Notes: generated from the letters alone by a model not told the origin. DNA of 64,000 nt from Monarcha castaneiventris obscurior (GCA_026261815.1 JAMPIT010000884.1:17258210-17322209); one strand, 5' to 3'. Shown: positions 50,641-64,000, counted from the first letter of the stretch. Numbers and translations: made by a program.

Positions 50641-53600
50641 TTGGGACCACATTAGCTGGTGACCCTCGCCCTGCAATCGCCCTGCCTGTCTGGTGATAGA
50701 GGAAATCCCTCACACAAACTGACAACCAATATGAAACAGGCAGCTCCATTTACTGCAGAGCCTGGTCAATGCCGAGCGCCTCATTAGGAAATGGGCTCTA
50801 TATTGAGGCACATTCCTGCAATTCAGAGCCTAGAAACTCTAAATTAAAACAACATTGATGCCATATCCTCTTTCCAAAACGCTTCTCTTCATCCAAACTT
50901 TAATGCACATACTTAAGAGAAATTAAAGAACCAAAATGTGTTTGGCTGGACTCCTTCCCTCTCTTGTGCAGCAGTGCCCTTCCCGTGTGAGCAACCAGGA
51001 ACGTGACAGTGTTGGGAAAGGAGAGAGCCCAAGGAATGACAGCAGAGCCCTCCAGATTCTGGATAACCTTCCCTTGATCAGTCTATGTGTCTGACAGATA
51101 CTTTTTAATAAATAAAAATCACAGGGAACTGTTGGAAGAAGTTTTTGTTTTGTGAGAGCGTTTTATCTTTCTACACTCTATGAAAGGCCAATTAACAGCA
51201 AGCCAGCCAATGGTAAGCAGCAATGAAAAGACATAATCCAAATCCTATTCTGCATGCTTGGATCCATTCACACTCACTATTGCAGCATAGTGAGGAAGCT
51301 GCTTTCCTAAAGCACTAGGTCAGAAGCTCTTCCCAGCTTGCAGTGAGATGCAGCAATGCTGGTACCACAGCAGGCACAGCTCTTCCCACAAACCCCCCTC
51401 TTCCCATATTGCTCACCATTTCTGTGTGCGTCCTACGTACATGGAAACGGGAATCTTTTACTCAGCTGTGGCTCACCACCAACTGAAAGAGCTGCTTTCC
51501 CACCACAAAGCCTAAGCATTTCCTAGGAATGGGATGGACTGAAACACCAAATACTTACCAGGGAGCTCAGCAGCTCTGAAACATGAATGACTGAGGTCAG
51601 GATCCCAGCTCTCAATCTGAGGGGTTGAATAAACTTGCTGGGTTCCAGAACTCCTTTTCAAAGCCTTCCAGAATATCTTGATTTGTGGCATCATTTGCCT
51701 TTCTTGAACAGCTGTGTTCAATACATGTGCGAGTCTGAAAGATTTTTCATTCACAATTTCTACTGTAAATTTAAGAATTACAGCTAAACTCTTAGGAAGT
51801 TCCTGAAAGGCAACACGGTTCTGTGGAGCTGGCAAACACACATGGACCCTTGTTCTCATGATGCAGAAAAGGGTCCATGTAGAGAAGGCTTAAACTGAGG
51901 AAGCAGCATAGTTGTTTTGTTGGAAAATATGAGGCTGGTGACCTGTAACAACTGAAGAGGAGTGCAAGGGCCAAGTACACAGAATATTTGCAAAGCATGT
52001 AGAAAAATGAGATTCCCCCTGACTACATCAGTAATGAGGATCCTGTAAAATCTCATGGCCATCTCTTCTAACCCATCTCCTATTTCTGGAGCTGTCAAAG
52101 TTGGTGTGATTTGAATTTATTCAGAAAAAATACATACCAAAACTACTGGCACTGAAAAAATAAATGGAATTTTAGATTCCCTGCAAATTACAGAGGTGGT
52201 GAGTAATACTGTCCTATAATAAGCAATGAGGAGTTTTTCTATCAATGTGTTGAAAGCTGCACACAAAAAAAAGGATAAAAGATGACACATCCTTAAAACA
52301 TAGGATAGAATTTAGGGAGGATGTGTCAAATCTCCGTTGTTCACATAAATATTTCTCAGGTATGTTTTAAATATAGTTTAGATTGTTTATATGTAAACGT
52401 TTATTCTGCCTTGGGGATTGTAGATGTACTGGAGAATACCTGTGATTTTATACTACACATGTAGCTTTTATTTATATTACTCATAGCACAGATGTGTTGA
52501 GGAGATTACTTTCTGCTTTCTTAATTTTATTTTTTTTAAAGATTAAAATCTTAAACAATCTTAAACAGTGACAAGTCTTTCTAGCTAATGGCAGTTTTGG
52601 AACCAGAATCTTCAAAGGCATTATTTGAAGAATGAAATATTTGAAAAAGGACTATTGCTTCAACCCCAGATCATAATTGGTCTCACTTTACACCAAGAAC
52701 AATTTCAAATTAATCTCCTTTGCAATTTTTGTTTATTTGGGAAATTAAGCATCCCACACATACACAGAATAGAACTCGCATCCTTAAGGAAAATGGCCAT
52801 GTCTTTTTAGGAAGAGTTTATGATACTGTAAGACTTACCAGCACTGAAACATAAGGATAGGAACTACAACAATGTTAAAAAAAAATTCTTAACTGAAACC
52901 TATGTCATTACAGATAAGCACAGTGCTAATACGTTAATTAAATCTACGTAAATTTTCAGCAGAAAAAACTCACCCCGAAACACTACAGATTGTTCCATCT
53001 ACTCACAGAAGACAATCAGAAGGAAATTGGGAAGGGCAAGAGGCAGGAAAGCACCAGAATTTAAGCTTAGGACAAGACCTAAGAATAAGGTGTTAATTTC
53101 TCTTGGAATGAGTGGTACCATATATTACAGCTGCTGCATCAACAATTACAGGAAAAAACCAAGTACTTGACATTGCTGTGACCACTTCTGACTCCTGTTT
53201 TAGGAGATCACCTGGCTGACCAGTAACTACGACTGTTGCTCAAAAGTAAATAACACAAGACTGTAAGCTATACTTCTGGCTCATTCTGAAGCTGGCACAA
53301 AAAATCCTGAAGTACTGTTCTTAAATTAAACTGTAAGTAATTGTTATCGTAAACAACATGGCCAATAACCTCCTTGTGTTTCCTAAGGAAGAAGCACAGA
53401 AATCCCTTATCACAATGCTGACCTGTTTTTGTCTTATGTTCTTTGACAGCAACAGAAATCATCTGGTTGACAGATGAAATGTTGCACATAAAACTTTATG
53501 AAGATGGAAATGGTGGCACTGAAGAAGTTCATACTGGATTGGCAGCAGCATATGTGCTATTACAAGGAATGTGGCAAGGGAATAGCTCAGGAAAACCCCC

Positions 53601-54311
53601 CAGAAGTGCTGAAGTGAAAAGCCTACACAGATCTTTTTCAGATCCTAAATCTCTTATTGCCAGGGATGCCTTTTGCTTCCCCTGTGTTATACTGGCAATG
53701 TACTTTTCACATTGCATTCAGTACTGAAACATAATATTAAATGCTTGAACAGTAACACACTTCTTCTAATTGTTATGCCAACACAGAAAGATCTCAGAAA
53801 TGGGAGAGGCCAGAAATAGGAAGGGACCAATCCCCTGACAAGCACGAGACCTCTCAAAGTCTACTCTAGGAGCTGGCATTCCCACATGGTGCTCCTGTTG
53901 CAATGAGAAATCACAGGAGAGACTCTGTGGTGTAACATTCATACCTGAGCTGTGCAGCTAGGAGAAGTTTCTTCCAAATATGCTTCTTCCCCAACAAAGT
54001 AAATACAAACCCCCAAGGGAAGTATCACTACTTTTCCCTGAATCTGCAACTGTTTGTGCCTGTAGAGGATAACAACCAACGTCCTCTTTGTTCACAATTT
54101 CCTGTTCATTCTACCACACATTTACTACTCAGCCAGTGACACAAAGACACTTCCCTCAAGGCTGAGTCCAGTAGCTAGCATGAAATTGTTACTCATGCAC
54201 TTTCTGTCCTAACATACGACAGGATTATACATTATTAGTTCCAGAAATCAAGATTTTTAAACCATAAACCAGATTATTAATCGGATTTTTTCCTAGCCCT
54301 CCCGTACCCAC

Positions 54312-54456
54312 CTGCTGCTTGAGCTGTTGCACAAGACGGTCTTTCTCTCGTTTCAGTGCAGCCACTTCATCCTGAGTCTTCTTCTTGGAGGATGAAAGCT
54401 CTAGCAGAGCAATATTGGCATCTTTTTCACTAATGGCAGCAAGAAGGGCTTCTTGT
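54312..54456 (-). CDS. ERC1: ERC1 coding exon (end of main coiled coil)
   Basis: On the minus strand ..GGGTTTTTTCCAG precedes ACAAGAAGCC, and the exon ends AAGCAGCAG followed by donor GTGGGT. The 145 bases are one nucleotide completing a split codon (probably Lys, AA|A) plus 48 codons. The peptide starts Q-E-A-L-L-A-A-I-S-E-K-D-A-N, includes L-E-L-S-S-S-K-K-K-T-Q-D-E and ends D-R-L-V-Q-Q-L-K-Q-Q. This is highly characteristic of ELKS/CAST proteins and shows heptad-type spacing without helix breakers. It joins in phase 0 to T-Q-N-R-M-K-L-M at 30687. ERC2 is nearly identical in this block; assignment to ERC1 rests on the downstream exons. Confidence 0.96.
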
Positions 54457-57400
54457 CTGGAAAAAACCCAAAAAAATGACATTATTATCCTGCAAAACTT
54501 AAAGGGCTCCTCTGCAAAGATTTGAACATACCATAAATGCTGTACCAGTGTGCAACTCTGAAAAGCAGTCATAAATATTTTTGTCTGGGCTATATGTCTG
54601 TTGGTGGAACAGAAAGTCAAGACCCACACACCTCCCCCTAAACAACTGTGCTGATACCAAATTGCAGCTTACAGGATAAGAAAAACACATTATGTTCTTC
54701 TTCTGCACTCACCTTCTCAGTTTTTAATAACTACCATTTATTATTACTCTGCCTGAACATTTTCATCCTTTATCATGCTCTAAACATTTCCAGAACAGAT
54801 TATGAGAATATAAGCACAGATACTGGACTAACCACAAGAGCTGTGTTACATTTCATTAGGTTAAACTGCCTGTTCATGAGGTATTTTAGAAAGGTGGAAT
54901 GAGACAATTTTACTGAAAGCACTCAAACAATACAGTGTATTCCCTGAAGGGAATGGTGACAGAGACACCTTCGTGCTCCATGACAGATGTTTGATGTCTT
55001 CGAAGATGCTTCAGCTATTCTTTGACTTTCCTAGCGAGTATCCAATATACAGCAACATTCTGTAGCAAGATCTTGAGGCCCAAAGGCCAGTTATTACAAT
55101 AACTGGCTACAGAAAACCAACCTTGCCATACTCTTTCCCAGCAGCAGAAAACTCTTAAAAACAGGATTCAGAAGCATTTTATACATACGGGGAAGAAAGG
55201 AGACAAAGGTAATCACCCAGATCATAAAACAGCAGTTCTCAAATGAAGCTGAGGTCTTCATTTGCTCTAAAACAACTATTTCTGTCCTTTTAGCTGGTGA
55301 TGTGCAACAGGAATTAGAAGAAAACCTTGGCCTTATTGCCCTACAGCGCTGGCTTGTCCCACCTCTCCTCACCTTGCAAAGAAGGAATGAAATGAGATCC
55401 TAAACGTGCAATGGTGTGAAAGATGGCATCATGCAGGAGTGATGATGAAAGACCAACTGAATACTACACATTTCTTGCCTACATTTAATCTAAAAATAAA
55501 GGTACAAATGCACTTAAAGTTTTGCTGCAGCAATCAATATCAAGAAGTTTATTACCAGGATCCCAACTGAAACCACTGTATCAAAAAACATCAAAGAATC
55601 ATGTATTTCAAGAGGAAAAGGTGTGTTTCAACAGACAAAATTGTGCACCACCTGACAGGAGAGTGGACTTACACAATGGATTTTCTGTGGGTGGAATTTC
55701 TCTCTGGGTTTACACAGGTGTTTCTTGTACAGTCCAAGAGACTTAGCTTGCTTTCAAAGAACTACCAGCATATCAAAAATCTCACAGATCCAGTGTAGAG
55801 AGTACTTGAATTCTGCTTAGATCATATCTAGAAAAACACTATTCCCTCCCTTTCAAAATGTAATACCATAAAGTAAAGCAATTTTTTTACATAGGATAAT
55901 CATAAAATATTCTAAATACATTTGTGCTATGAAGAAATACAAATATTCTGGTGACTTAATGAAGGCAAAGAGTAGAAGAAAGGAAAAGGTGCACATCAGA
56001 TTCCCAGCTGCAGTGTCAAGACTGTAGGTGTGGGAGCGATGGATAATGGGCGTGTTATTATTGCCATTTTGTTTCTGCTGTTTTTGCTTTATGGAAAAGT
56101 ATCCAATTTTGGATGTCTGCCTGAAACATGAAAAATACCAATAGGGTGAAGTGACAGAACATGATCCATGACCTCTGCTTTTTTCCAGCTATCGGTATCC
56201 TGGGAAAGACAGGCTGGCTTGGAGCTCTGGTCATTTTCACTTTCTTTAGAGTAATCTGTTTTGATTATAAAGAAACACTTATTCTTTTAATAGTAAGCCC
56301 ACAATCCTCGCTGATGATTCAGGAGCAGAGCCAAGAATATCTCCGTAACTCTATCTATAGAGCCATTACTCTGGTATGGAAATTGGAGGTCCCTCAAATA
56401 GCATGTAAGCCATATACCTTCTGCAATCAAATCCTTTGTTGCCCATCTCTGCTGCTTAAGTGAAAACCCCAAGACCAGGAAAATGAGATATGGATAGAAG
56501 TCCATGACTTTTTTTCTTTTTTCTGAAAAATCTTTGCCACGATGCCTTAGAAAAGAGCATCCTACTGGCCAAAACTTCAGGGCTGTGCTGTGAGGCAGAG
56601 TGCTGGTCCAGAAGTGGGGTGAAAGCCATTGTGGTTTGCTGACTGGTTTCTGGAATTGAAACAAGGTGAAGTTTGAACAAAAGGAAGAAAAATGCCCTGT
56701 GATGGGATAAGTGCATTGCAGCTGCATTTTTTCCTGCTGCAAGCTGAATGTACACTGCTCCATGTGGGAGAAGTGCAGGTGCCACTGTCAGCTCTGCTGG
56801 AAGGGACATGTCTGCAATGGCAAGTTGTTCTCAGCAGAGCCTGCAATGCCACGTGATTCCAAGACCATTAAAAGGACATACTACCATGCAAAAGACAAGG
56901 TTTCTGATTGAAGGGCAGCACAAAAGCAACTGATTTCCCTTCTTGAGAGCTTTACCCCAGGAGGCCAGAGGAACACGCTGTAAGACAGGTGATGTGGTGA
57001 GGAGAAAAGGGGCTGCTGTGTGAATGGGGTGGCAGCACTGAACAAACCCAGCCAGCAGCAGTGCTGCTCCTAGAGGCTCGGGCACTGCCACAGGCTCAGC
57101 TTCTTCAGCAAACTGCTTCTCCTCACTTCACAGCACTGGAGGTCCTGAAGTGTTCTCATAAGCAGGCAAAACATGCTGCACAACCCAAGGCTGCTGATCT
57201 TCTAAACTGCTGGCTAGGGCCAGAGTCACTGAACAGACACAGCTCACTTAAGCTAACTCAGGTGTTTCAGATGCTGGTACTAGTGTAGCTGTGCCAACAT
57301 CAACTCGGCAGGGGAAAACTGCCTGTTTATCTCTCCATTCGAGCAGGTTCTGCAGCCTGAACTGAGCTGTACAGCAGCTCACAAGAGGTAAGTAGACTCT

Positions 57401-60400
57401 GAAACAGACTGAATATTACCAAAGGAAACCTGAAATGGCAACAGTGTACAAAAATCTACTGAAAACAGGTTCAAGATTTACTCCAAACTGGACAAAAAAA
57501 ACGCAGATTTTTTTTTCCTTCTACTTATGCTGGAGCCTTTCACTGAATGTGGATCATGATGAATACAGACTGAAGTGGTATCAAGACCAGTAGGTTTAAC
57601 TCTTAAGAGACAATAGTGGATATAATCTCAAGATCAATATCAACATTATTTACTTTGTTTGCTGCCTTCAAAAAATAATGCAAAGAAAGATGGGCTTGCC
57701 TTTTTAAAACAGATGACTACAGAATAGTTACAGGTGAGTAGAGCATAGAGATTTGACAACACACAACAAAGAACAGCGTGCAAATCCATGACTCCTTCAG
57801 CTCTTGAATAGAAACGTCTGCTTTGGGGAAGGTAACTGGGCAATAATGTACTATTACACTGCTTTTAATTACTAATACTAATAGAATCAAGCTGTCTTCA
57901 AATGGGTTTCTATGGCACTTGGTTTCAGAAGACTACATAGTTCCTTCACAGCCCTTCCCTAGAAAAGGAGAAGAATCCTTTTGGTAAAACACAAGAGGAG
58001 GCAAACTTTAAAAAGCAGTTTTGTACTTTGCAGTACTGTTCCCAGGGTCATAGCACTAGAATATTTATCAGCTGTATAATTAGAAAGAATAACAGGCTGT
58101 AAACAGTGCTGAATAAATGATGCTTCAAAACACGAAACCTATACATATTCATCAAAAGAATATGCTTACATATGTCAGGGAGAACACTTACTCCATATAG
58201 AAATGTTATAAATATGTTGTTCCATAAAATTTTATTTGAAATTATGAAATTTCTTCCTATCTGGAGTGTTTCTGAAAGCGTGTTTGAGATAATATGAAAG
58301 CAATATCGATAGCAGCAGCAGCTTTGATTTTAATGTCCTGGAGGACCAGGGATAATTCCATCAGCCCTGGCTGCATTATAGAGATCAAATCTGTTTTCCT
58401 TCTGACTGGCATTAAACTAAAGCATTTAAAAGTCTGACACAAATTTGAAGAGCAATCCAGTCAGTTCCTTCAACAGAGACTGTTGTACTTCCATGAGGGA
58501 TGATTAAGCTGCCAGCGTTTTCAACCTGGCATTTTAAGATGAGCTGTAATTAAGGCTGCTGTGCCTTTAGCACACAAGGAAAGACTCTCCTGTGTCATTA
58601 ACTGTTTACTCATGGGAAGGGCATCAATCACCACAGAATGACAGAGGTGCCACTCGGACAGTCCTTGTTTCAGTTGTTTGATTTTTGTCCACTGCATTTA
58701 CTCGAAGCCTACAGAAAATGCTGATAAAAGCTTTAAATGCTTTCCTATCAGAGACATTTGTCAGACTTACCCTGGTGAATCACCATTACAGTAAGAACTG
58801 TATTATTTGCATATGAATTAAAAACCCTCCCATAATGTGACAACAACAGAACTAACAAGCAGAGAGATTCAGATACAGCACTGCAGTGTTATGAGAGACA
58901 GATGGACAGGCAACAGCTTAGAACATGAAAGCATTGGGACATGGCATTCAGTAATTTCATGGGTTTAGCAGAATGACATGGTTTGGGTGGGTCGCACTCA
59001 ATAAACTCTTAAAGAGTAATTAGGAGTACAACACACCAAACCACTGATTCAAGGGGCCAGATCCCCTGGCACCGACATCATCCTTTGCATCATCAACTGT
59101 GTCTACACTACAGCAGTAGTTCTGAACTCCACATTCTTTCCTACATTTTTTTGCTGGCTATAGAACATCTTCAGAAAATTAAGAAACTCTGACTCGCAGT
59201 ACCTCATAGGGAGGAGACAGTCCTTGCAGAGCTCTGGGTTATCAGGATTTGGTTCTTTAAAGTAACCTTGAAAAAGGCAATTACACAGCAAATGACATTT
59301 CATGATGCTAACAGATGAGTTAAAGACTCACTTAATATGCAAGCTGCCAAATTCTGCACTGGCTATAATTTCTGCAGCATTTAAGATGCAGCTCAAAGTA
59401 TCCCAAAGTGAGCAAACTTTTATCCAAAAGAAACAGTAGCAACCTCTTACTGCAAGAGAGTGGGAAAAAAATTTAACTTGGCAATAGGTACTACCTGCTT
59501 TTTTTAATTACAGCTGGGAATAATCAAACCCCAGGCTGCAAATTAATTTCCAAAGCACAGCCTTAAATGTTCAGTCAAAAGGGACAATACTACACTCCTT
59601 CCATTCCAGTACTTGTTTCCTGAATCAGCACATCCCCTCTGCCTGGCCTGGCCAGCACATCAGCAGCCTTTCTCATCTCTGGTCTATGCTCTTACAGCTA
59701 CCAAAACAGAAATTGAGAATTCAAGCAAACCAAATGAGATGAAAACCAGAGATTTTTGTCATCAGCAAACTGAAGCTTTCTGAATGTACACCTTTCCACT
59801 GGTCTCTTCAATGTCATTTCATACATGTGACCACAACTGGAAAACAAGATAAAAATATAAACTCTTTGTGAATACAGTTGTGTGGTCACAAAAGTGATGT
59901 CCCTTTAATTTTCCATTATAAGAAGGGTGTGATAATAATCAATGTGAATTCCATGACACAGGAAGCATTACCACTTGTACTGTCCTTGTTTAAACAAAAG
60001 ATACTGATAATAGATTTAGACTTTCCTGCACACATTTTCTCTAACATTCCAGTTGTCTAGAATCCCAGAGCTCCTTACTAGGATTGATAAGCAAAGCTTT
60101 TCAAAGTCCTTTCCCTCAACAGATTTGACAAAGTCACAAGTAGTCCTATAAATATTTTATATCGCCTTTCCCATCAATGTTTTAGCCCTTCTTGTACTTA
60201 AGCTTTCCATCTTCTCACTTTGGCACCAGAGGTAAAAATTTGCAGTTCCTAGTCCTGCTCATCTCTCAGCTCTGAGCACTCAGAATTGCAGTACAGCCCT
60301 AGACTGTGTCTGCCAGCATATATAGAAAAAAATCTAACACTTTCACAGAGAACTTTCAAACCCACTACTGATTTCCTGAACTATTTTTATTGATGAATAC

Positions 60401-63400
60401 CTCCAGTGAAAGACTGGCTGCTGCGTATCACAGCTGCCAAACTGGTGGTCCATGAGCCTTACCTAGGTGCCTGTGAAGAGTGGAAGTTCCCCAAGATGGC
60501 ACATTTTAGAGGGAACTTTCAATCCTGGCACCTGATTACATGGGAGATCTGTCCCTATAAAGGGTAGAATTTTTTTAAAGACAACCTTCGTTGCTTTAGC
60601 AGCCTTCAGAGCAGAAGGTGGATGAGAGACAGCAGTACTTACAAGGCTCTCGAGCTCCCCAGGGCTGGCTCTTCTGAGCAGGGAGTCCTGCAACGGGCAT
60701 TCTTTCTTCATCTGCCCTTTAACAGCAGTGCAAGCAGAGCACAAACTCAAGGCATATTTTTCATCCACGCAATACAGGCCACCAGAATACATCCAGCAGA
60801 TTTTGAAAACTGACCTTGTAAGAAAGGCAGCTCTAATTCCTTTTCCTGGGACATGGTCAAGTACAGGTTGAGCTTCAGCCTAGCATGAGGTTTCCCAATC
60901 GGCTTAAGCTGACACAAGACAGGCTCTTGTGGAAAGAGATGGCTCTGCCCTCCCACTCTCAGGTTCCTGCCCCCTCCCTGGTGTCGGCACCACTGGCTGT
61001 TTGTCCCTGCAGCCTGGCGAGCCAGTGAAAGCCAGCCCTGAATAAACACAAGGAACTCAAAAGTGACCGCAGGTTCCTCATCCCTGCAGGAGCTGCAGCC
61101 CTTCATGGCGCTGTGACAGTGTCAAACCCGTGGCTGCCACAGCCAGCACTGCCAAAACGTAAGAATGGAAGATGAATCACGGCATTCACACTGATTATAA
61201 CATATCAAACAACCACAATTACTAGAGTGAAAACAATTGTCTTGATGACTTTGTGAATCTGGCCTGGGTTGAAAGATGGTGGAAAGAAATTTCAGCTTTA
61301 TCAGTCAAACTTTGACAGCAATACTGCAATCTTCCTGTGGCTTCTGATCATGTGAAAAACTCTAGTCATGATTTATAACACAGTTGTTTTAAGAAAATGA
61401 TCCGATCTTTATACTCAAATCAAACTAATACAGCATCTACCTCCTTGCTAGATGACTACCATGTTATTTCTGGTTAGCATAATTTATCTCACTTTTGCAT
61501 CTGTCTCATTTCCATACTCATTCTGGCAGGTGATCATTCCTCTATATTTTATCAGCTCACTGGAAACCAAGGTGAAGGCATTAATTTAGTTTTGGGACCA
61601 TATTCACACTATCCCTATTCTCAGTGCATTGTGGTTCCACTTCTTTTTCTCATCTTTTTGTAGCAGTGGCTACAGAATATTTATTATTTATTTTTATTTC
61701 TTTTGGGAGGTCTCATTCAGCATGAGTTTTCACAATTATCACTTTATTCCTACAATTTCTGCTTCCCCTAATGTCTCTTTCTCTTGACCAATTTTTAAGG
61801 CTGCTGCCAATTCCCTTTTGGATACAGATACACAGCTTTGTAACTTTCCCCCTTTTGTTTGGGATGCAAAGACCTTATAGTTTTGGGCTTTTGATTTAAA
61901 TAAATGCCCTGCTTCCTCCTCCTCAGTTCTTCTGTCCAATTTACTTGCTACATAGTAGTCTCCATTTTTCAGTTTATTACTTTGAAATGGAAAACTTCAT
62001 TTTTCTAGCAGAGTTTTTTATTTAAATATAGGTTTTATCAATTTGTGATCACTATAGCTGGAGTCAGTTCTGGTGATGATTTCTTCTCTAGTATCATCAC
62101 CACTTACTACAATCTTGAAGTCTTACACCATTACATCTTGGTGATCTAGTGATTATTAAGTTAACAAGCCTGGCAGTTTCTCTGATTTTTATCCAATAAA
62201 CAGATATGTCCCACAAAAACACATTTCTCCATTATTACTTACATTTAACACAACACTATACAACCCTAAAATCCACAGTAGGATACCATCCCCTCTCTTT
62301 GTATAACTCCTTTTATGATCCTTACATTATTTTGACTCAAAGTAATGCTGTAATTACACGATCTCTTTTTTATTTCCTCAGAACCTCCAGTATAATTAAT
62401 ATACAACACCATTACTTTCATTTTTAGCTTTCCTGAACAACTTGTACCCACATTCCAGCTCTGAATACTATTCTATTTCCCATTAATTGCTATTATCCCT
62501 GTGACATCCAGTTTCATGTTACATACCAGATGTGTAGGGCTACTTCATTTTGTTGTTCTTTAACAAACATTTCAATTTTCTTCCACCATGTACCATTTCA
62601 ACAGATTTTCTTGTCAGAGCTATGGATTGCTTTCATTATTTGTTGTCTATCTGACTACCAACCTGAATGTGTCTCACCTAACTTCCTACTTCTCTGAGGG
62701 TTCTTTTGAACACTTGTTCAAGGTTCTCTTCCAGAACCACGTTGTCTGATTTCTTAACAAAAATATTTTCTTCAAGGACAGACCTTTTTATATTAAATGT
62801 GCAAAGGATGTCTTAGGGCTTTGGTGGTAGTAACAACAGCAGCACTAATGCTGATCTCTATTCCATCCTAACCATAGCTACCTGTATTTCAGTCTTCTCT
62901 GGTTGCTGCTGCTGCCCAGAAGAGGGATTAAAAAAGGAGCATAAGAAATGCCAAGTATCTGGATAAGGACAGGAATAGCAGCATCAGGGGAAAAAGAGGC
63001 TGGAAGCAGTTTCATTAAACATTGAGGCATCACCTTGCCTTTTGCTCCTGGTAGCTCCAATGACTGCTGCTCAAGTAGTGCCAAAAAAAGTGCTTCTAAG
63101 CAAGCAGGAGTTGTTGAAAGGGTTGAGGATAGAAATGGAGCAGGTGTCAGGGGCTATGGATAAAATTTGGATATATTTAGTCCCGTAATTGCAGCAGAAG
63201 GGGCCTGAGAGGTTTCATTTAATTTCCTTTTTCAGATCCGGGTCTGAAAGCAGGTGTAGCTACTTGCAGTCTCTGAGTGCAGAAGATTTGTTTGAATGGG
63301 CACTACAGCATTTTCTGCTGAGTTCTGAAGACAGCTTTCCAGACGTTTGAAGCAACTGGCATTCTACAGTAACTAGGGAGCATCCTACCACCTTCCTCTC

Positions 63401-64000
63401 TGTTTTACCTCTATCCAGTGCCTGCTCTTCATGAGATGAAACCAGAGCTGCATGCTGTGAAAAGTTTAAGAGACAGAGCATGTGTACTCTGCTCCAGAAC
63501 AAGCGCTGTTAAGCCTGAAATAAGCCATGCAAGCAGACCTTTGACAACCCTTTATCAGAACCCTGCTAAACACAGTAACACTTCTGTTCAAAGCCTTTTT
63601 TCATGTACAGATCTAAAGAGTTTTATTGAAATAAAGAGAAGCTCAACCATCTCAAAGTAAGCTATCATTGCCTGTCTGTAATGAGACACAAGGTACATGA
63701 ACCTTAAGAAACACACAGAAAGTGAGAGACCAAGTCATTCATATGTGAGGAAATTGGAAAAACCTCAATTTAGCACGTTCTAGCAACCAACATCCTTTCA
63801 AGTGAACAAATCTGAAGCTGTGTTTATGCTGTGGTTTAAACAAAAATCCCCCCAAAACTGCCTTATTGAAGAAACGTGATCACAGATAAATTTACAGATA
63901 CAACACTTAGCATCTTAAAAAAAGTAAAAACCTCCAATTTCAAGGCTATGAAGTAGAAGAAACAGAATTAAACCAGCTGTGTCACACAAGAAACTGGCTC
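54457..64000 (-). other. ERC1: ERC1 intron, partial (continues beyond the window)
   Basis: This is upstream of exon 54312-54456 in the transcript. It should be intron up to the window edge, because the next ERC1 exon (expected to end in a Glu/Met/Lys-rich coil with a donor after codon position 2) is not visible. I see no interspersed repeat I can name. From about 61480 to 62880 the plus strand is strongly pyrimidine-rich with decayed coding-like patches on the minus strand. 60450-61130 carries 109- and 119-codon minus-strand frames of no recognisable family. The block at about 58440-58700 looks like possible conserved non-coding sequence. Confidence 0.75.

Larger units (their letters stand above)
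30688..54311 (-). other. ERC1: ERC1 intron of about 23.6 kb
   Basis: Bounded on the minus strand by donor GTGGGT (from 54311 down) and an acceptor ending AATAG (30688). It contains a cluster of CR1 pieces (32.64-34.29 kb), a tRNA-like stretch (about 38.99-39.04 kb), a degenerate ~50-bp minisatellite (41.65-41.83 kb), short direct repeats near 37.44-37.51 kb, T runs at 35408-35421, 36056-36068 and 41872-41882, and a CpG-rich segment (50.33-50.64 kb). Everything else appears to be ordinary unique AT-rich intron. I found no further ERC1 exon in it. Confidence 0.85.

Noticed and set aside
53443..53727. 94-codon plus-strand open frame with a preceding 'tttgacag' acceptor-like site
   Set aside because: It is on the strand opposite ERC1, with no partner exon, no recognisable domain and no downstream donor.
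54312..54456. Assignment of the gene to ERC2 (CAST) instead of ERC1
   Set aside because: This exon alone cannot separate the paralogues. However, the linker lacks the poly-His stretch of ERC2, and the I-I-Q-P-L-L and L-E-E-S-S exons belong to ERC1.
59204..59267. Exon-like 64-nt segment on the minus strand between a pyrimidine/AG acceptor and a GTACTG donor-like site (peptide Y-F-K-E-P-N-P-D-N-P-E-L)
   Set aside because: The donor is weak, the length is not compatible with the known ERC1 reading frame, and the peptide does not match ERC1.
1..64000. CRISPR arrays, operons, phage or other prokaryotic-type defence systems
   Set aside because: The window is a vertebrate intron-rich locus. No regularly spaced repeat array with unique spacers and no compact gene cluster is present.

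Overview
This is a piece of a vertebrate, most probably avian, nuclear genome. It is AT-rich and intron-dominated, with exons bounded by GT..AG splice sites and several CR1 LINE fragments. One of these ends in the typical avian CR1 tail with a 'ccattccatgaatc' terminus. No bacterial, phage, CRISPR or operon-type architecture is visible.

The window is essentially one gene: the 3' end of ERC1 (ELKS/RAB6IP2/CAST2), transcribed from the minus strand, so transcription runs from high to low coordinates. Four constitutive coding exons can be placed to the base: 54456-54312, 30687-30586, 15094-14906 and 4497-4360 (stop codon at 4362-4360). A putative 3' UTR of about 2 kb follows, down to the first minus-strand AATAAA at 2424-2419. 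All visible junctions are in frame (phase 0), and the 5' junction of the first exon lies after codon position 2. Joined in order, the exons encode the last 190 or so residues of ERC1: the end of the long coiled coil, a Ser/His/Asn-rich linker, and the C-terminal FIP-RBD-type Rab-binding tail ending in L-E-E-S-S.

The most informative find is a tiny alternative terminal exon in the third intron segment (28995-28969, minus). It has a good polypyrimidine tract and acceptor and encodes only D-E-E-E-G-I-W-A-stop, in frame with the exon ending S-P-D-Q. This is the ERC1b/CAST-type C-terminus whose I-W-A tail is the ligand of the RIM PDZ domain. The window therefore holds a complete alternative-last-exon switch between a Rab-binding (FIP-RBD) tail and a RIM-binding tail.

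The rest is intron and 3' flank. 1-2400 is 3' flank with no recognisable gene. The 4.5-14.9 kb intron has a short CR1 3' end near 11.8 kb. The 15.1-30.6 kb intron has a roughly 1-kb CR1 with a ruined reverse transcriptase (16.65-17.70 kb), an ancient interspersed repeat (24.4 kb), the alternative exon and an 18-bp x 4 minisatellite. The 30.7-54.3 kb intron has a cluster of CR1 pieces at 32.6-34.3 kb, including an internally deleted element with an ORF1 esterase-domain relic, a tRNA-like stretch at 39.0 kb, a degenerate ~50-bp minisatellite at 41.65-41.83 kb, and a CpG-rich island at 50.3-50.6 kb. The 54.5-64.0 kb segment is partial intron. I found no other protein-coding gene; the many 60-176 codon open frames elsewhere show no recognisable family and no exon-like boundaries.
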